Assembly (NCBI GenBank): GCA_035685165.1
Contig: DASRBI010000021.1
Coordinates: 1 to 64,000 of the forward strand
Source: DATFDN01 sp035685165
GTDB lineage: Bacteria; Pseudomonadota; Alphaproteobacteria; Acetobacterales; Acetobacteraceae
DNA length: 64,000 nucleotides
Direction of reading: 5' to 3'
Shown here: positions 1-8,367 of the stretch, one piece after another
How positions within the stretch are numbered: the first letter of the stretch is position 1
How the letters are laid out: each line of letters opens with the position of its first letter
Made by a program: the position numbers and the translations under genes
The notes under the pieces: model-generated
What the model was told of the DNA's origin: nothing
Database searches by the model: none
What the model saw: only the letters and a program-made list of their open reading frames with translations

Positions 1-120
1 CATATCACGCCGCGCCCCAAGGAGGAGCTGCTGCGGCAGCTGGCGGAGGTGCGCGCCTGGCTGCGGAGCGAGGCGGCGGCGGGGCGCCCGCCCAAGGCGG
101 CGGACGACGGGTTTACGTGA
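1..120 (+). CDS. C-terminal end of an unidentified protein, cut by the window edge
   Basis: An open frame runs from the first base to a TGA at 118-120 and encodes 39 residues. They form a charged, probably helical tail (about residues 6-27, rich in Glu, Leu and Arg) with a disordered Pro/Ala/Asp ending. No domain can be recognised from this piece. The composition matches the neighbouring genes, so it is probably the real end of a plus-strand gene. Confidence 0.5.
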   Translation, partial: HITPRPKEELLRQLAEVRAWLRSEAAAGRPPKAADDGFT

Positions 121-220
121 GCGGGCGCGCTGGCGGGGCGGATTTAGGGGCGCTCATTCTGGCCAATATAATAACGTTAGATAGGTAATGGACTGCGCCG
201 GCACGCGGCGGGCGCGAAGG

Positions 221-252
221 AGACACGGAGGGCCACGGAGGGCCACGGAGGG
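221..252. repeat. 10-bp tandem repeat, about three units
   Basis: Two exact copies of GGCCACGGAG (231-240, 241-250) follow a partial copy at 221-230. They lie in the 281-bp stretch 121-401, which has no convincing gene. The stretch also contains a short AT-rich patch near 165-190. No function is evident. Confidence 0.6.
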
Positions 253-401
253 TTCGGTGCTCCGCCGCTGCTCGCGCTGTCCTCGGTGTGAAACCTTTCG
301 GCGCGCGGACCCTTCTTTTGTCCCCCCTCCGGCAAGGCGAGGGCGGCCTCTTGGTTGCCACCGCACGCATCCTCCCCGAGCGCCTCTCAGTGAGCAGGTG
401 T

Positions 402-1151
402 TCAGCCGACCGGCTCGGCCTCTTCCAGCTCCACGCTGAGCGCGCGAAGCTCGGCGGTGTGCGGATGGCGCACCCGCCCGGCGCGCAAGTCCTCGGTGCT
501 CACCTGCTCCACCATCTCGCCCCCCTGCATCACGCCGACCATTGGGCAGAGATGTGCGACCACCGCGAGGTTGTGGCTGACGAGCACGTAGGTCAGCCCG
601 CGCCGCCGTTGCAGCTCGGCGAGCAGGTTCAGCACCTCGGCCTGCACGGACACGTCGAGCGCGCTGGTCGGCTCGTCGAGCAGCAGCACCTCGGGCTCGG
701 CCATCAGTGCGCGGGCGATGGCGACGCGCTGGCGCTGACCGCCCGAGAGCTGGTGCGGGTAGCGGAACCGCACCTCCGGCGGCAGTGCCACCTCGGCCAG
801 CGCGCGCGAGATGCGGCGGTCGATCTCGCCGAGCCGGTGCACGAGCAGGGGCTCGCAGAGCTGGCGCTCCACCGTCTGGCGCGGATGCAGCGAGCCGTAC
901 GGGTCTTGGAACACCATCTGCACGCGGCGAAAGAAGTCGCGCGTCCGGCGCGGCCCAAGTTCTTGGCCGGCAATCCGCATCCGCCCCGTCCAATTCGGAT
1001 TGAGGCCCGACAACGCCCGCAGCACGGTGGATTTGCCCGACCCGCTCTCGCCCACGATCCCGAAGCTGTCACCCCGAGGCACCGCGAACGAGACGCCCCG
1101 CACCGCCTCGGTCTGCCCGAAGCGGACCCGCAGGGCCTCAACTTCGATCAT
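402..1151 (-). CDS. Oligopeptide/dipeptide-type ABC transporter ATP-binding protein (DppF/OppF-like)
   Basis: This is a cytoplasmic ATPase subunit of an ABC importer of the peptide/nickel class. Counting from the ATG at 1151 (249 residues), it shows Walker A GESGSGKST at 34-42, Q-loop MVFQDPYGSLHPR near 79-91, signature LSGGQRQR from 135, Walker B VLLLDEP at 155-161 and an H-loop His near 193. The FQDPYGSLHPR sequence is typical of DppF/OppF. A GTG five codons upstream (1166) is an alternative start. No permease or binding-protein gene adjoins it; its upstream side holds only a DUF29 relic. It may be an orphan or the last remnant of an operon. The substrate is unknown. Confidence 0.85.
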   Translation of the reverse strand: MIEVEALRVRFGQTEAVRGVSFAVPRGDSFGIVGESGSGKSTVLRALSGLNPNWTGRMRIAGQELGPRRTRDFFRRVQMVFQDPYGSLHPRQTVERQLCEPLLVHRLGEIDRRISRALAEVALPPEVRFRYPHQLSGGQRQRVAIARALMAEPEVLLLDEPTSALDVSVQAEVLNLLAELQRRRGLTYVLVSHNLAVVAHLCPMVGVMQGGEMVEQVSTEDLRAGRVRHPHTAELRALSVELEEAEPVG

Positions 1152-1218
1152 CCTTGCGGCGGCCACTGGCCCGGGCCAGAGTGGATTTCGTTAATCTTGA
1201 GCATTCCTTCTGCTACCC

Positions 1219-1437
1219 ATGACACTCTATGAGGCCGATTTCTATCTTTGAACCAGGGAATCAGGCCGAGCGCCTGCGCGATGCGCCGCGCGCGGGGGTG
1301 AACCATCCGCTTTATTGCGAGGACGTCGCCGAAGAGATCTAAGACCTGGGCAAATCGCGGTCACGCCGGAGCAAGTGCTGGACGCCGGGTTCCCGGACGA
1401 GCCGAACGCGCAGAGACCGCGAGCAGCACCGACCAGC
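1219..1437 (+). pseudogene. DUF29 family protein, decayed fragment
   Basis: The ATG at 1219 opens MTLYEADFYL, the usual beginning of DUF29 proteins, then hits TGA at 1249. A one-base frame change continues the family pattern as QAERLRDA and later CEDVAEEI, a TAA, then DLGKS. Intact DUF29 proteins read EEIEDLGKS at this place, so one Glu codon has become a stop. The reading fades before 1440, and the long C-terminal part of the family is absent. This explains most of the gap between the ABC ATPase and the permease. The family match is recalled from its consensus, not searched. Confidence 0.6.
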
Positions 1438-1446
1438 GAGCGCCTC

Positions 1447-2751
1447 TCACCGGAAGAACACCAACGTCAGCAGCACGAAGACGGGCAGCAGCACCGCCGA
1501 GGCCAGCGCCGTGAACGCAAAGAATCCGGGCATCCGCACGCCGCGGTGCGCGGCGATGCCGCGCACCATCATGTTGGGCGCATTGCCGATATAGGTGAGC
1601 GCGCCGAAGAACACCGCCCCGGCCGACAGCGCCGCCAGCGTGCGCGCACCGACGCCCGTCAGCGCCGCCGGATCGGGCTGGGCAATCTTGAAAAACACGA
1701 GATAGGTCGGCGCGTTGTCGAGGAACGCCGACAGAATGCCGGCGAGCCAGAAGAAGGCGACCGGGCGCGCCGCGCCGCCCGGCCCGAGCGTCAGGCGCAG
1801 CACCGGCGCGAGCGGCCCGGAGAGGCCCTCGGCAAGCATCGCCAGCACGGGCTCGATCGTTATGAAGATCGCCACGAACAGCAGGGCGACCTCGCTCATC
1901 GGTGCCCAACTGAAGTCGTTCTGCTGCCGCACGGCGTTCGGCGTCAGCACCACCGATGCCGCCGTGACGAGCAGGAACCCCGCGACCGCGACGAGCCGCA
2001 TCGCGGGCACGGCGACACCGAACACCTCCAGCGTGCCGAGCCTGACCACGTTCTGCATCACCACGATCGCGGCGGTGAGGAGAATGAGCCCGACATTCCG
2101 CCAGCCGCGCACATGCAGCCGCCTGGCCGCCGGCGCCGGCGGCTCGGCGCGGGCGAGCGCGCGGTCGGTCACATAGAAGGCGCCGAGCGTCAGCGCGGTC
2201 AGCACGGCGAGCGGTGCGATCAGGTGCTGCGCCGGCCAGGCGAACGGGACGCCCTGGAGGAAGCCGATATAGAGCGGCGGGTTGCCGAGCGGCACCAGCG
2301 CCCCCGACGCATTGGCTACCAGCACGACCAGGAACAACACGAGATGCACCTTGCGCCGCCGATGGGCATTGGCGTGCAGTAGCGGGTTGATCACGACCAT
2401 CGCCGCGCCCGCCTGGCCCATCACCACGCCCATCGCCATCCCGGCCGCGAGCAGGGCAGTGTTGCCGGCCGGCGTGCCGCCGGGCCCGCCGCGCACCAGC
2501 ACCCCCCCGCCCGCCGCATAGAGTGCCAGCAGCACGGTGACGAACGGCAAGTAGGACAGCAGCAGCGCATCGAGCCCGAGCCGCACCGCCGCGGCCGGCC
2601 CGTGCGCCCAGGCCCAAGGCAGCAGCAACGCGGCACTCCAGAACAGGGCGACGATGCCGAGCCGCCGGTGCCAGGCGCGCGGGGCGAGCGAGGGGCCAAG
2701 CGCGACCGAGAGCAGGACACCGAGGAACGGCGCGCCCCAGAGCAGGTTCAA
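1447..2751 (-). CDS. Sodium:proton antiporter / CitMHS-like ion-transporter-superfamily permease
   Basis: A 434-residue integral membrane protein with about eleven to twelve hydrophobic segments. Its opening MNLLWGAPF and a central GNPPLYIGFLQGVPF loop match the group usually annotated as sodium:proton antiporter or putative citrate transporter (CitMHS_2). The GNPPL signature is typical of re-entrant loops in the ion transporter superfamily. The start used is TTG at 2751, chosen because the family begins at this point; no better ATG exists nearby. It stands alone on the minus strand, divergent from coxG. The substrate (Na+/H+ or a carboxylate) cannot be decided from sequence. Confidence 0.75.
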   Translation of the reverse strand: MNLLWGAPFLGVLLSVALGPSLAPRAWHRRLGIVALFWSAALLLPWAWAHGPAAAVRLGLDALLLSYLPFVTVLLALYAAGGGVLVRGGPGGTPAGNTALLAAGMAMGVVMGQAGAAMVVINPLLHANAHRRRKVHLVLFLVVLVANASGALVPLGNPPLYIGFLQGVPFAWPAQHLIAPLAVLTALTLGAFYVTDRALARAEPPAPAARRLHVRGWRNVGLILLTAAIVVMQNVVRLGTLEVFGVAVPAMRLVAVAGFLLVTAASVVLTPNAVRQQNDFSWAPMSEVALLFVAIFITIEPVLAMLAEGLSGPLAPVLRLTLGPGGAARPVAFFWLAGILSAFLDNAPTYLVFFKIAQPDPAALTGVGARTLAALSAGAVFFGALTYIGNAPNMMVRGIAAHRGVRMPGFFAFTALASAVLLPVFVLLTLVFFR

Positions 2752-2828
2752 GCCAGCGCCCCCCTCGGTTGCATGGTCCCTACCCTGCGACTAAGAGGGC
2801 CGGCGCGCGAAACGAGGGCCAGAACGCG

Positions 2829-3470
2829 ATGGACATGACGGGTGAGCGGCACATCCCGGCGCCGCGCTCGATGGTGTGGGACGCCCTGAACGATCCCGAG
2901 GTCCTGAAGACCTGCATCCCAGGCTGCGAGCGGCTGGAGGCCACCTCGCCGCAGGATCTGGAGGCGACCGCCGCCGTCCGCATCGGCCCGATCGCGGCAC
3001 GGTTCAGCGGCAAGGTCCACCTCTCCGATCTCGATCCGCCGAACGGCTATACGATCTCGGGCGAGGGCCAGGGCGGGGTTGCCGGCTTCGCCAAGGGTGG
3101 GGCCAAGGTGCATCTGGCGGACGAGGGCATCGGCGCGACCCTTCTCACCTACGAGGTGAATGCCCAGGTGGGGGGGAAGATCGCTCAACTCGGCGCACGG
3201 CTGATCGATTCGACCGCCAAGTCGATGGCCGACAGCTTCTTCAACAAGTTCACCGAGGTTTTGACTGAAAAGATGGGCCCCTCCCCCGACCGCGCCTTCC
3301 CCTCCGCGCCCTCCGCCGCGATCCGGCCCGTGAGCCCGGCCGCGATCCCCCGCCCCGTGAGCCTGTGGTCGATGATCCCGCCGAAGCCGATGGGCTATCC
3401 GCTCGCCGCCTGGATCGGCATCGCGCTCTGGCTCTGCATCTTCTTCCTGATCGTGGGGCCGCTGCTGTAG
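2829..3470 (+). CDS. coxG: CoxG-like SRPBCC-fold protein with C-terminal membrane anchor
   Basis: Members of the CoxG family are membrane-anchored proteins that accompany molybdenum CO-dehydrogenase-type enzymes. The 213-residue product shows the usual beginning (MTGERHIPAPRSMVWDALND) and the conserved CIPGCERLE segment, followed by a proline-rich linker (about 150-185) and one hydrophobic helix at about 188-212. The ATG at 2829 is preferred over an upstream in-frame ATG at 2769 because family homology starts here. Its TAG stop overlaps the GTG of the next gene by one base. The coxSLM genes lie 7 kb away on the other strand. Confidence 0.85.
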   Translation: MDMTGERHIPAPRSMVWDALNDPEVLKTCIPGCERLEATSPQDLEATAAVRIGPIAARFSGKVHLSDLDPPNGYTISGEGQGGVAGFAKGGAKVHLADEGIGATLLTYEVNAQVGGKIAQLGARLIDSTAKSMADSFFNKFTEVLTEKMGPSPDRAFPSAPSAAIRPVSPAAIPRPVSLWSMIPPKPMGYPLAAWIGIALWLCIFFLIVGPLL

Positions 3471-4372
3471 TGCAGAAGCTGCCGGCCACCGTCTCCGACA
3501 GCGCGCGCCTGCTGGCCGAGAACGGCTATATCGCCGACCGCGAGCTCGCCACCACCGTGCACCTGGCGCTGGCGATGCGCCGCCCGCTTTTTCTTGAGGG
3601 CGAGCCCGGCACCGGCAAGACCGAGATCGCCAAGGTGCTCGCCGCCGGGCTCGGCCGCCGCCTCGTGCGCCTGCAATGCTATGACGGCATGGACCTCGCC
3701 GCCGCCGCCTATGAGTGGGACCATGCGCGCCAGCTGATGGCGATCCGGCTCGCCGAGGCGGCCGGGGAGACCGACCGCGCGCGTCTGGAGGGCGAGATCT
3801 ACACCCGCGAGTTCCTGCTGCCGCGGCCGCTTCTCTCCGCGATCGACCCCGACCAGGGCCCGGCGGTGCTGCTGATCGACGAGCTCGACCGAGCTGACGA
3901 ACCCTTCGAGGCGTTTCTGCTGGAGGTGCTCGCCGACTTCCAGATCACCGTGCCCGAATATGGCACAGTGCGCCCGAAGGTGCAGCCCGTGGTCGTGCTC
4001 ACCTCCAACCGCACCCGCGAGGTGCATGACGCGATCCGCCGCCGCTGCCTCTATCACTGGGTCGGCTATCCGGACGCGGTGCGCGAGCGTGCGATCCTGC
4101 GCGCCAAGGCCCCCGACGTGCCCGACCGGCTGGCCGCGCAGGTGGTGGCGTTCGTGCAGCGCCTCCGCACCGAGGACGTGTTCAAGCTTCCCGGTGTCGC
4201 CGAAACGATCGACTGGGCGGCGGCGCTGCGGCATCTCAACCAGACCGAGCTCACCCCCGCGACCGTGGACGACACGCTCGGCGTGCTGCTCAAATACCAG
4301 GACGACATCGTTAAGATGCGCGGCGCCGAGGCGGCGCGGCTGGTCGAGGAGGCGCGCCAGGCGGCGGCTTAG
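3470..4372 (+). CDS. MoxR-family AAA+ ATPase (CoxD-like)
   Basis: A 300-residue AAA+ chaperone-type ATPase. Walker A GEPGTGKT lies at 44-51, Walker B AVLLIDELDRAD from 132 and sensor-1 Asn at 180 (VVVLTSN). Relatives next to coxG (CoxD) help mature the Mo-Cu/Mo-S active site of CO-dehydrogenase-like enzymes. The GTG at 3470 is the likely start: it overlaps the coxG stop, and the protein begins in the family-typical way just after it. The usual third gene, a VWA-domain coxE, is missing; an aldolase gene follows instead. Confidence 0.85.
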   Translation: MQKLPATVSDSARLLAENGYIADRELATTVHLALAMRRPLFLEGEPGTGKTEIAKVLAAGLGRRLVRLQCYDGMDLAAAAYEWDHARQLMAIRLAEAAGETDRARLEGEIYTREFLLPRPLLSAIDPDQGPAVLLIDELDRADEPFEAFLLEVLADFQITVPEYGTVRPKVQPVVVLTSNRTREVHDAIRRRCLYHWVGYPDAVRERAILRAKAPDVPDRLAAQVVAFVQRLRTEDVFKLPGVAETIDWAAALRHLNQTELTPATVDDTLGVLLKYQDDIVKMRGAEAARLVEEARQAAA

Positions 4373-4444
4373 CCGGCGTTCCGACCCCGCACGCTCCATG
4401 AGCCGATCGGGCACGCCGCGCCGGCCAGGGGGAGGATGAACGTC

Positions 4445-5239
4445 ATGGCCATCGTGAAGAACCGGACCAAGCACAAGCTCTACGCGGGCGAAATCGCCTA
4501 CGGGTTCGGCCTCATGCATCTCCGCAGCGTCGCCGCGCCCGTCCTCGCCGCCGCCACCGGGCACGACCATTTGTTCATCGACATGGAGCACGGCGCCTTC
4601 ACGATCCAGGAGGCGACGCAGCTTTGTATCGCGGCGCTCTCCGCCGGCGTCGCGCCGATCGTGCGCGTCTGCGCCGGGGCGCTCGACGAGGCGACGCGGC
4701 TGCTCGACAACGGGGCGCTCGGCATCGTCGTGCCGCATGTCGATACGCCCGCGCAGGCGCGCCGCGCCGCCGATGCTTTCCATTACCCGGCGATGGGCAC
4801 GCGGAGCTGGGGCGGCCCGGCCGCATTGTTCGGCTACGTGACGCCGCATGTCGCGCAGGCGCAGAAGGCGATCAACGACGAAATCCTGACCGTGGTGATG
4901 CTGGAAAGCCCCGAGGCGATCGCCAACGCCGATGCGATCGCCGCGGTGCCGGGGGTCGATGTGCTGCTGATCGGCAGCTACGACCTCACCTCGGCGATGG
5001 GGATCGCCGGCGAGATGAGCCATCCGAAGCTCGTCGCGGCCTACGAAGCCGTCGCCGCCGCCTGCAAGAAGCACGGCAAGATCCTCGGCATGGGCGGGAT
5101 CGACGACGAGGAGAACGCTGTGCGCTACATCCGCATGGGCGCGCGTTTCCTCAGCTCGGGCTCCGATCACAGCTACATCGTGGCAGGCGCGAAGGCGCGT
5201 CTCGGCTTCCTGCGCGAGGTCGCCGCCGCCGCGCGCTGA
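4445..5239 (+). CDS. HpcH/HpaI aldolase/citrate lyase family protein
   Basis: A 264-residue TIM-barrel class II pyruvate-type aldolase, expected to cleave or form 2-oxo-hydroxy acids with a divalent metal. Visible family segments are FIDMEHGAFT, IVRVCAGALDEATRLLDNG, GIVVPHVDTP, VVMLESPEA (metal-binding Glu) and LLIGSYDLTSAMG (metal-binding Asp). Two ATGs compete. The GGGGAGG Shine-Dalgarno abuts the first (4436) but sits nine bases from the second (4445), so 4445 is used. It follows the MoxR gene after 72 bp on the same strand. The substrate is unknown. Confidence 0.82.
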   Translation: MAIVKNRTKHKLYAGEIAYGFGLMHLRSVAAPVLAAATGHDHLFIDMEHGAFTIQEATQLCIAALSAGVAPIVRVCAGALDEATRLLDNGALGIVVPHVDTPAQARRAADAFHYPAMGTRSWGGPAALFGYVTPHVAQAQKAINDEILTVVMLESPEAIANADAIAAVPGVDVLLIGSYDLTSAMGIAGEMSHPKLVAAYEAVAAACKKHGKILGMGGIDDEENAVRYIRMGARFLSSGSDHSYIVAGAKARLGFLREVAAAAR

Positions 5240-5305
5240 GCGGTCCCCGCGAACCGCCCGGCGCCCGCGCTCGTGCTGGCCGCGCGAGCGGAGAAGGGGA
5301 CCGCG

Positions 5306-5425
5306 ATGAAGAAAACGCTGCGCCTGCTTGCGCTCGCCGGGCTCAGCCCGTGGCCGGCGCGCGGCCGCGTTCGATCGCCTCGGCGATCAGCCTGCGCGCC
5401 TCCGCCGCATCGCCCCAGCCCTTGA
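5306..5425 (+). pseudogene. Relic of a secreted-protein gene: ribosome site and signal-peptide start only
   Basis: A purine-rich site (GAGAAGGGG) precedes the ATG at 5306 by a good distance. The first 14 codons read like a signal-peptide beginning, MKKTLRLLALAGLS. The frame then runs antisense through the end of ppa and stops at 5423-5425 without further protein-like sequence. This looks like the 5' stub of a periplasmic-protein gene, perhaps a solute-binding protein for the same operon as the aldolase, cut by a deletion ending near 5343. Confidence 0.4.
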
Positions 5426-5882
5426 TCCGCGCCCACTTGCCGGGCTCCAGGTCCTTGTAGTGCTCAAAAAAGTGCCGGATCTGCTCGAGCGTGATGGTCG
5501 GCAGGTCGGTATAGTTCCGAACATGGACATAGCGCTGCGTCAGACGCGGGGCCGGCACGGCGATGATCTTCTCGTCCCCGCCAGCATCGTCCTCCATGTT
5601 CAGCACGCCGACCGGGATCACATTGAGATAGGCCCCCGGCACGATCGGCCGGGTGTTCGCCACCAGCACGTCGATCGGATCGCCGTCCTCGCCCAGCGTA
5701 TGCGGCACGAAGCCGTAATTCCCGGGATAGCGCATCGGCGTGTAGAGGAAGCGATCGACGAACAGCGCGCCGGCTTGCTTGTCCATTTCGTACTTGATCG
5801 GCTCGCCGCCGATCGGGACCTCGATCACCACATTGATGTCGTGCGGCGGGTCGCTGCCGATGGGGATGGCATCGAGATTCAT
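5343..5882 (-). CDS. ppa: Inorganic pyrophosphatase
   Basis: Soluble family I pyrophosphatase that hydrolyses PPi to phosphate, driving biosynthetic reactions. The 179-residue length is normal. Conserved parts include VVIEVPIGGEPIKYEMDK, the RFLYTPMRYPGNYGFVP core and the metal-site segment DGDPIDVLV. The ATG at 5882 begins MNLDAIPIGS. Any longer reading would run into the tRNA-Lys gene upstream. It converges with the aldolase/stub region. Confidence 0.95.
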   Translation of the reverse strand: MNLDAIPIGSDPPHDINVVIEVPIGGEPIKYEMDKQAGALFVDRFLYTPMRYPGNYGFVPHTLGEDGDPIDVLVANTRPIVPGAYLNVIPVGVLNMEDDAGGDEKIIAVPAPRLTQRYVHVRNYTDLPTITLEQIRHFFEHYKDLEPGKWARIKGWGDAAEARRLIAEAIERGRAPATG

Positions 5883-5925
5883 ACGCGCCTCCGTCCTTGC
5901 AGGTGCCGGGGCGGATCGAAGCGGA

Positions 5926-6001
<76 letters not shown>

Positions 6002-6066
6002 GCCGGGCCGTGGCGCGGCAGATAGCAAGCGCGCCCCGCCATTGGAACCCCCGCCCGGCCGGACCC

Positions 6067-6954
6067 TCAGGGCCACATCACCTCGGGCGGCAGGCTCATC
6101 AGGATCGCCTCCACATTGCCGCCGGTCTTCAGCCCGAACAGGGTGCCGCGGTCGTAGAGCAGGTTGAACTCCACATAGCGTCCCCGCCGGATGAGCTGGT
6201 GGCGCCGCTCTTCCTCGGTCCAGCCGCGGTCCTTCCGCCGCCGCACGATCGCCGGGTAGGCCCCGAGGAACGCAAGCCCCACGTCGCGGACGAAGGCGAA
6301 ATCCGCCTCCGGGCTCCCGCTGTCCAGGTAATCAAAGAAGATGCCCCCCGCGCCGCGCGGCTCGCCCCGGTGCGGCAGGTAGAAATACTCGTCGCACCAC
6401 CGCTTGAAGCGTTCGTAGTAGTCGGCCCCATGGGCGTCGCAGGCGGCGCGCAGGGCGGCGTGGAACGAAGCCGCATCGGTCCGCGACGCGGGCGACTCCG
6501 GCCACATCGGGGTCAGGTCGCCGCCGCCGCCGAACCAGCCCTTGCTCGTCACCAGTAGCCGCGTGTTCATGTGCGCCGCCGGCACGTGCGGGCTGCGCAG
6601 GTGTGCGACCAGGCTGATCCCGCTCGCCCAGAAGCGCGGATCGGCCTCGGCCCCCGGGATGCTGGCGCGGAACTCGGGGCTGAACGTGCCCCAGACCGTG
6701 GAAACATTGACCCCCACCTTCTCGAACACCCGCCCGCGCATCAGGCTCATCACCCCGCCGCCTCCGTCCGTCCCGTTCTCGGCCGAGCGCGTCCAGGCGG
6801 TGCGGACGAAGCGGCCCGCTGGCTGCCCCGCGCTCGCCGCGCCGCCTTCGTCCTCGATCGCCTCGAACTCGGCGCACAGACGGTCGCGCAGGGTCTCGAA
6901 CCAGTCGCGCGCCGGGTCGCGGAGCGCCGCGTGGGCTACGGCCGCCATGCTCAT
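6067..6954 (-). CDS. hemF: Oxygen-dependent coproporphyrinogen III oxidase
   Basis: Aerobic haem biosynthesis enzyme that decarboxylates two propionates of coproporphyrinogen III to form protoporphyrinogen IX, using O2. The 295-residue product is of normal length. Family segments seen are GGGGVMSLMRGRVFEKVGVN, HMNTRLLVTSKGWFGGGGDLTP, the DEYFYLPHRGEPRGAGGIFFDY stretch, and the C-terminal YVEFNLLYDRGTLFGL. ATG 6954 has GAGGG just upstream; a second ATG two codons later is possible. It is divergent from petB, consistent with haem supply for cytochromes. Confidence 0.96.
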   Translation of the reverse strand: MSMAAVAHAALRDPARDWFETLRDRLCAEFEAIEDEGGAASAGQPAGRFVRTAWTRSAENGTDGGGGVMSLMRGRVFEKVGVNVSTVWGTFSPEFRASIPGAEADPRFWASGISLVAHLRSPHVPAAHMNTRLLVTSKGWFGGGGDLTPMWPESPASRTDAASFHAALRAACDAHGADYYERFKRWCDEYFYLPHRGEPRGAGGIFFDYLDSGSPEADFAFVRDVGLAFLGAYPAIVRRRKDRGWTEEERRHQLIRRGRYVEFNLLYDRGTLFGLKTGGNVEAILMSLPPEVMWP

Positions 6955-7095
6955 TTTCCCTCACAATCCCGTTCCGGGGCGTGTTGCAGCGCGGTTGCCT
7001 GGGCTCTACAAGGGCGCCGCCCATTTCCCGGCTTCGCCGAACCGCCCGGCCTGACCTGCCGACAGGCCGCCCGCCGCAACGAGGATCCGCACAAG

Positions 7096-8367
7096 ATGGC
7101 CGGACTACACGAGAGCGACTTCAAGAACCCGGTGCTCAACTGGATCGACGCGCGCCTGCCGCTGTTGAGCCTGATGCACAAGGAATATGCGGCATTCCCG
7201 ACGCCCAAGAACTTCAACTATCTTTGGAACTTCGGTGCGATGGCCGTGGTGGCGCTGCTGGTGATGATCGCCACCGGCGTGCTGCTGGCGATGAACTACC
7301 AGCCGAACACCCAGCTCGCCTTCGACTCCGTGCAGCACATCATGCGCGACGTGAATTACGGGTGGCTGATCCGCTACATCCACCAGAACGGCGCGTCGAT
7401 GTTCTTCATCGTCACCTACGTCCACATCCTGCGCGGGATGTACTACGGCTCCTATAAAAAGCCCCGCGAGCTCTTGTGGATGCTCGGCGTGGTGATCCTG
7501 CTCCTGCTGATGGCGACCGCCTTCATGGGCTACGTGCTGCCCTGGGGGCAGATGTCGTACTGGGGTGCCACCGTCATCACCAACCTCTTTTCCGCCTTCC
7601 CCGTCGTGGGCCACGGCATCGTCACGTGGCTCTGGGGCGGGTTCAGCGTGGACAACCCGACGCTCAACCGCTTCTTCGCGCTCCATTACCTGCTGCCGTT
7701 TGTGATCTTCGCGGTGGTGTTCCTGCACGTCGTCGCGCTGCACATCACCGGCTCGAACAACCCGCTCGGGATCGACCCAAAGGGCCCGGCGGACACGCTG
7801 CCCTTTCACCCCTACTACACGGTGAAGGACAGCGTCGGGCTCTGCCTGTTCCTGATCGTCTGGTCGGCCTTCGTCTTCTTCGCCCCGAACGCGCTCGGCG
7901 ACCCTAACAACTTCATCCCCGCCAACCCGCTACAAACGCCGCCGGACATCGTGCCGGAATGGTACTTGCTGCCGTTCTACGCGATCCTCCGCTCGGTGCC
8001 CAACAAGCTCGGCGGGGTTTGCATCATGTTCAGCTCCATTCTGGTGCTGTTCTTCCTGCCCTGGCTCGACACGAGCCCGGTCCGCAGCGGGCGGTTCCGG
8101 CCGATCTTCCGCCAGGTGATCTGGCTCTGGGTGGCCTCGGTCGTCCTGCTCGGCGTGGTCGGTGCCAACCGGCCGGAGGGGATTTGGGTGATCCTCGGCC
8201 GCGTCTGCACGCTCTACTATTTCTTCCACTTCCTCGTGGTGCTGCCGCTGCTCGGCAAGCTGGAGCGGCCGCTGCCGCTGCCCGAAAGCATCAGCGCCGC
8301 CGTCCTGCACCGGGGCGGGGGGCCCTTGCCCGCCGGTGCCGCCGCCCGGCCGATGGAGAAGGCATGA
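7096..8367 (+). CDS. petB: Ubiquinol-cytochrome c reductase cytochrome b subunit
   Basis: Core membrane subunit of the bc1 complex, which oxidises ubiquinol and carries both b haems. The 423-residue product has the haem ligands His96/His110 and His197/His211, each pair 14 apart, and the Qo-site PEWY (DIVPEWYLLPFYAILR). The ATG at 7096 starts the family N-terminus MAGLHESDFKNP. The gene overlaps petC by four bases. Unusually, no petA (Rieske subunit) gene precedes it; the 141-bp upstream gap is non-coding and hemF lies beyond. Confidence 0.97.
   Translation: MAGLHESDFKNPVLNWIDARLPLLSLMHKEYAAFPTPKNFNYLWNFGAMAVVALLVMIATGVLLAMNYQPNTQLAFDSVQHIMRDVNYGWLIRYIHQNGASMFFIVTYVHILRGMYYGSYKKPRELLWMLGVVILLLLMATAFMGYVLPWGQMSYWGATVITNLFSAFPVVGHGIVTWLWGGFSVDNPTLNRFFALHYLLPFVIFAVVFLHVVALHITGSNNPLGIDPKGPADTLPFHPYYTVKDSVGLCLFLIVWSAFVFFAPNALGDPNNFIPANPLQTPPDIVPEWYLLPFYAILRSVPNKLGGVCIMFSSILVLFFLPWLDTSPVRSGRFRPIFRQVIWLWVASVVLLGVVGANRPEGIWVILGRVCTLYYFFHFLVVLPLLGKLERPLPLPESISAAVLHRGGGPLPAGAAARPMEKA

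Noticed and set aside
221..252. CRISPR-like array
   Set aside because: Units are 10 bp with no spacers; simple tandem repeat.
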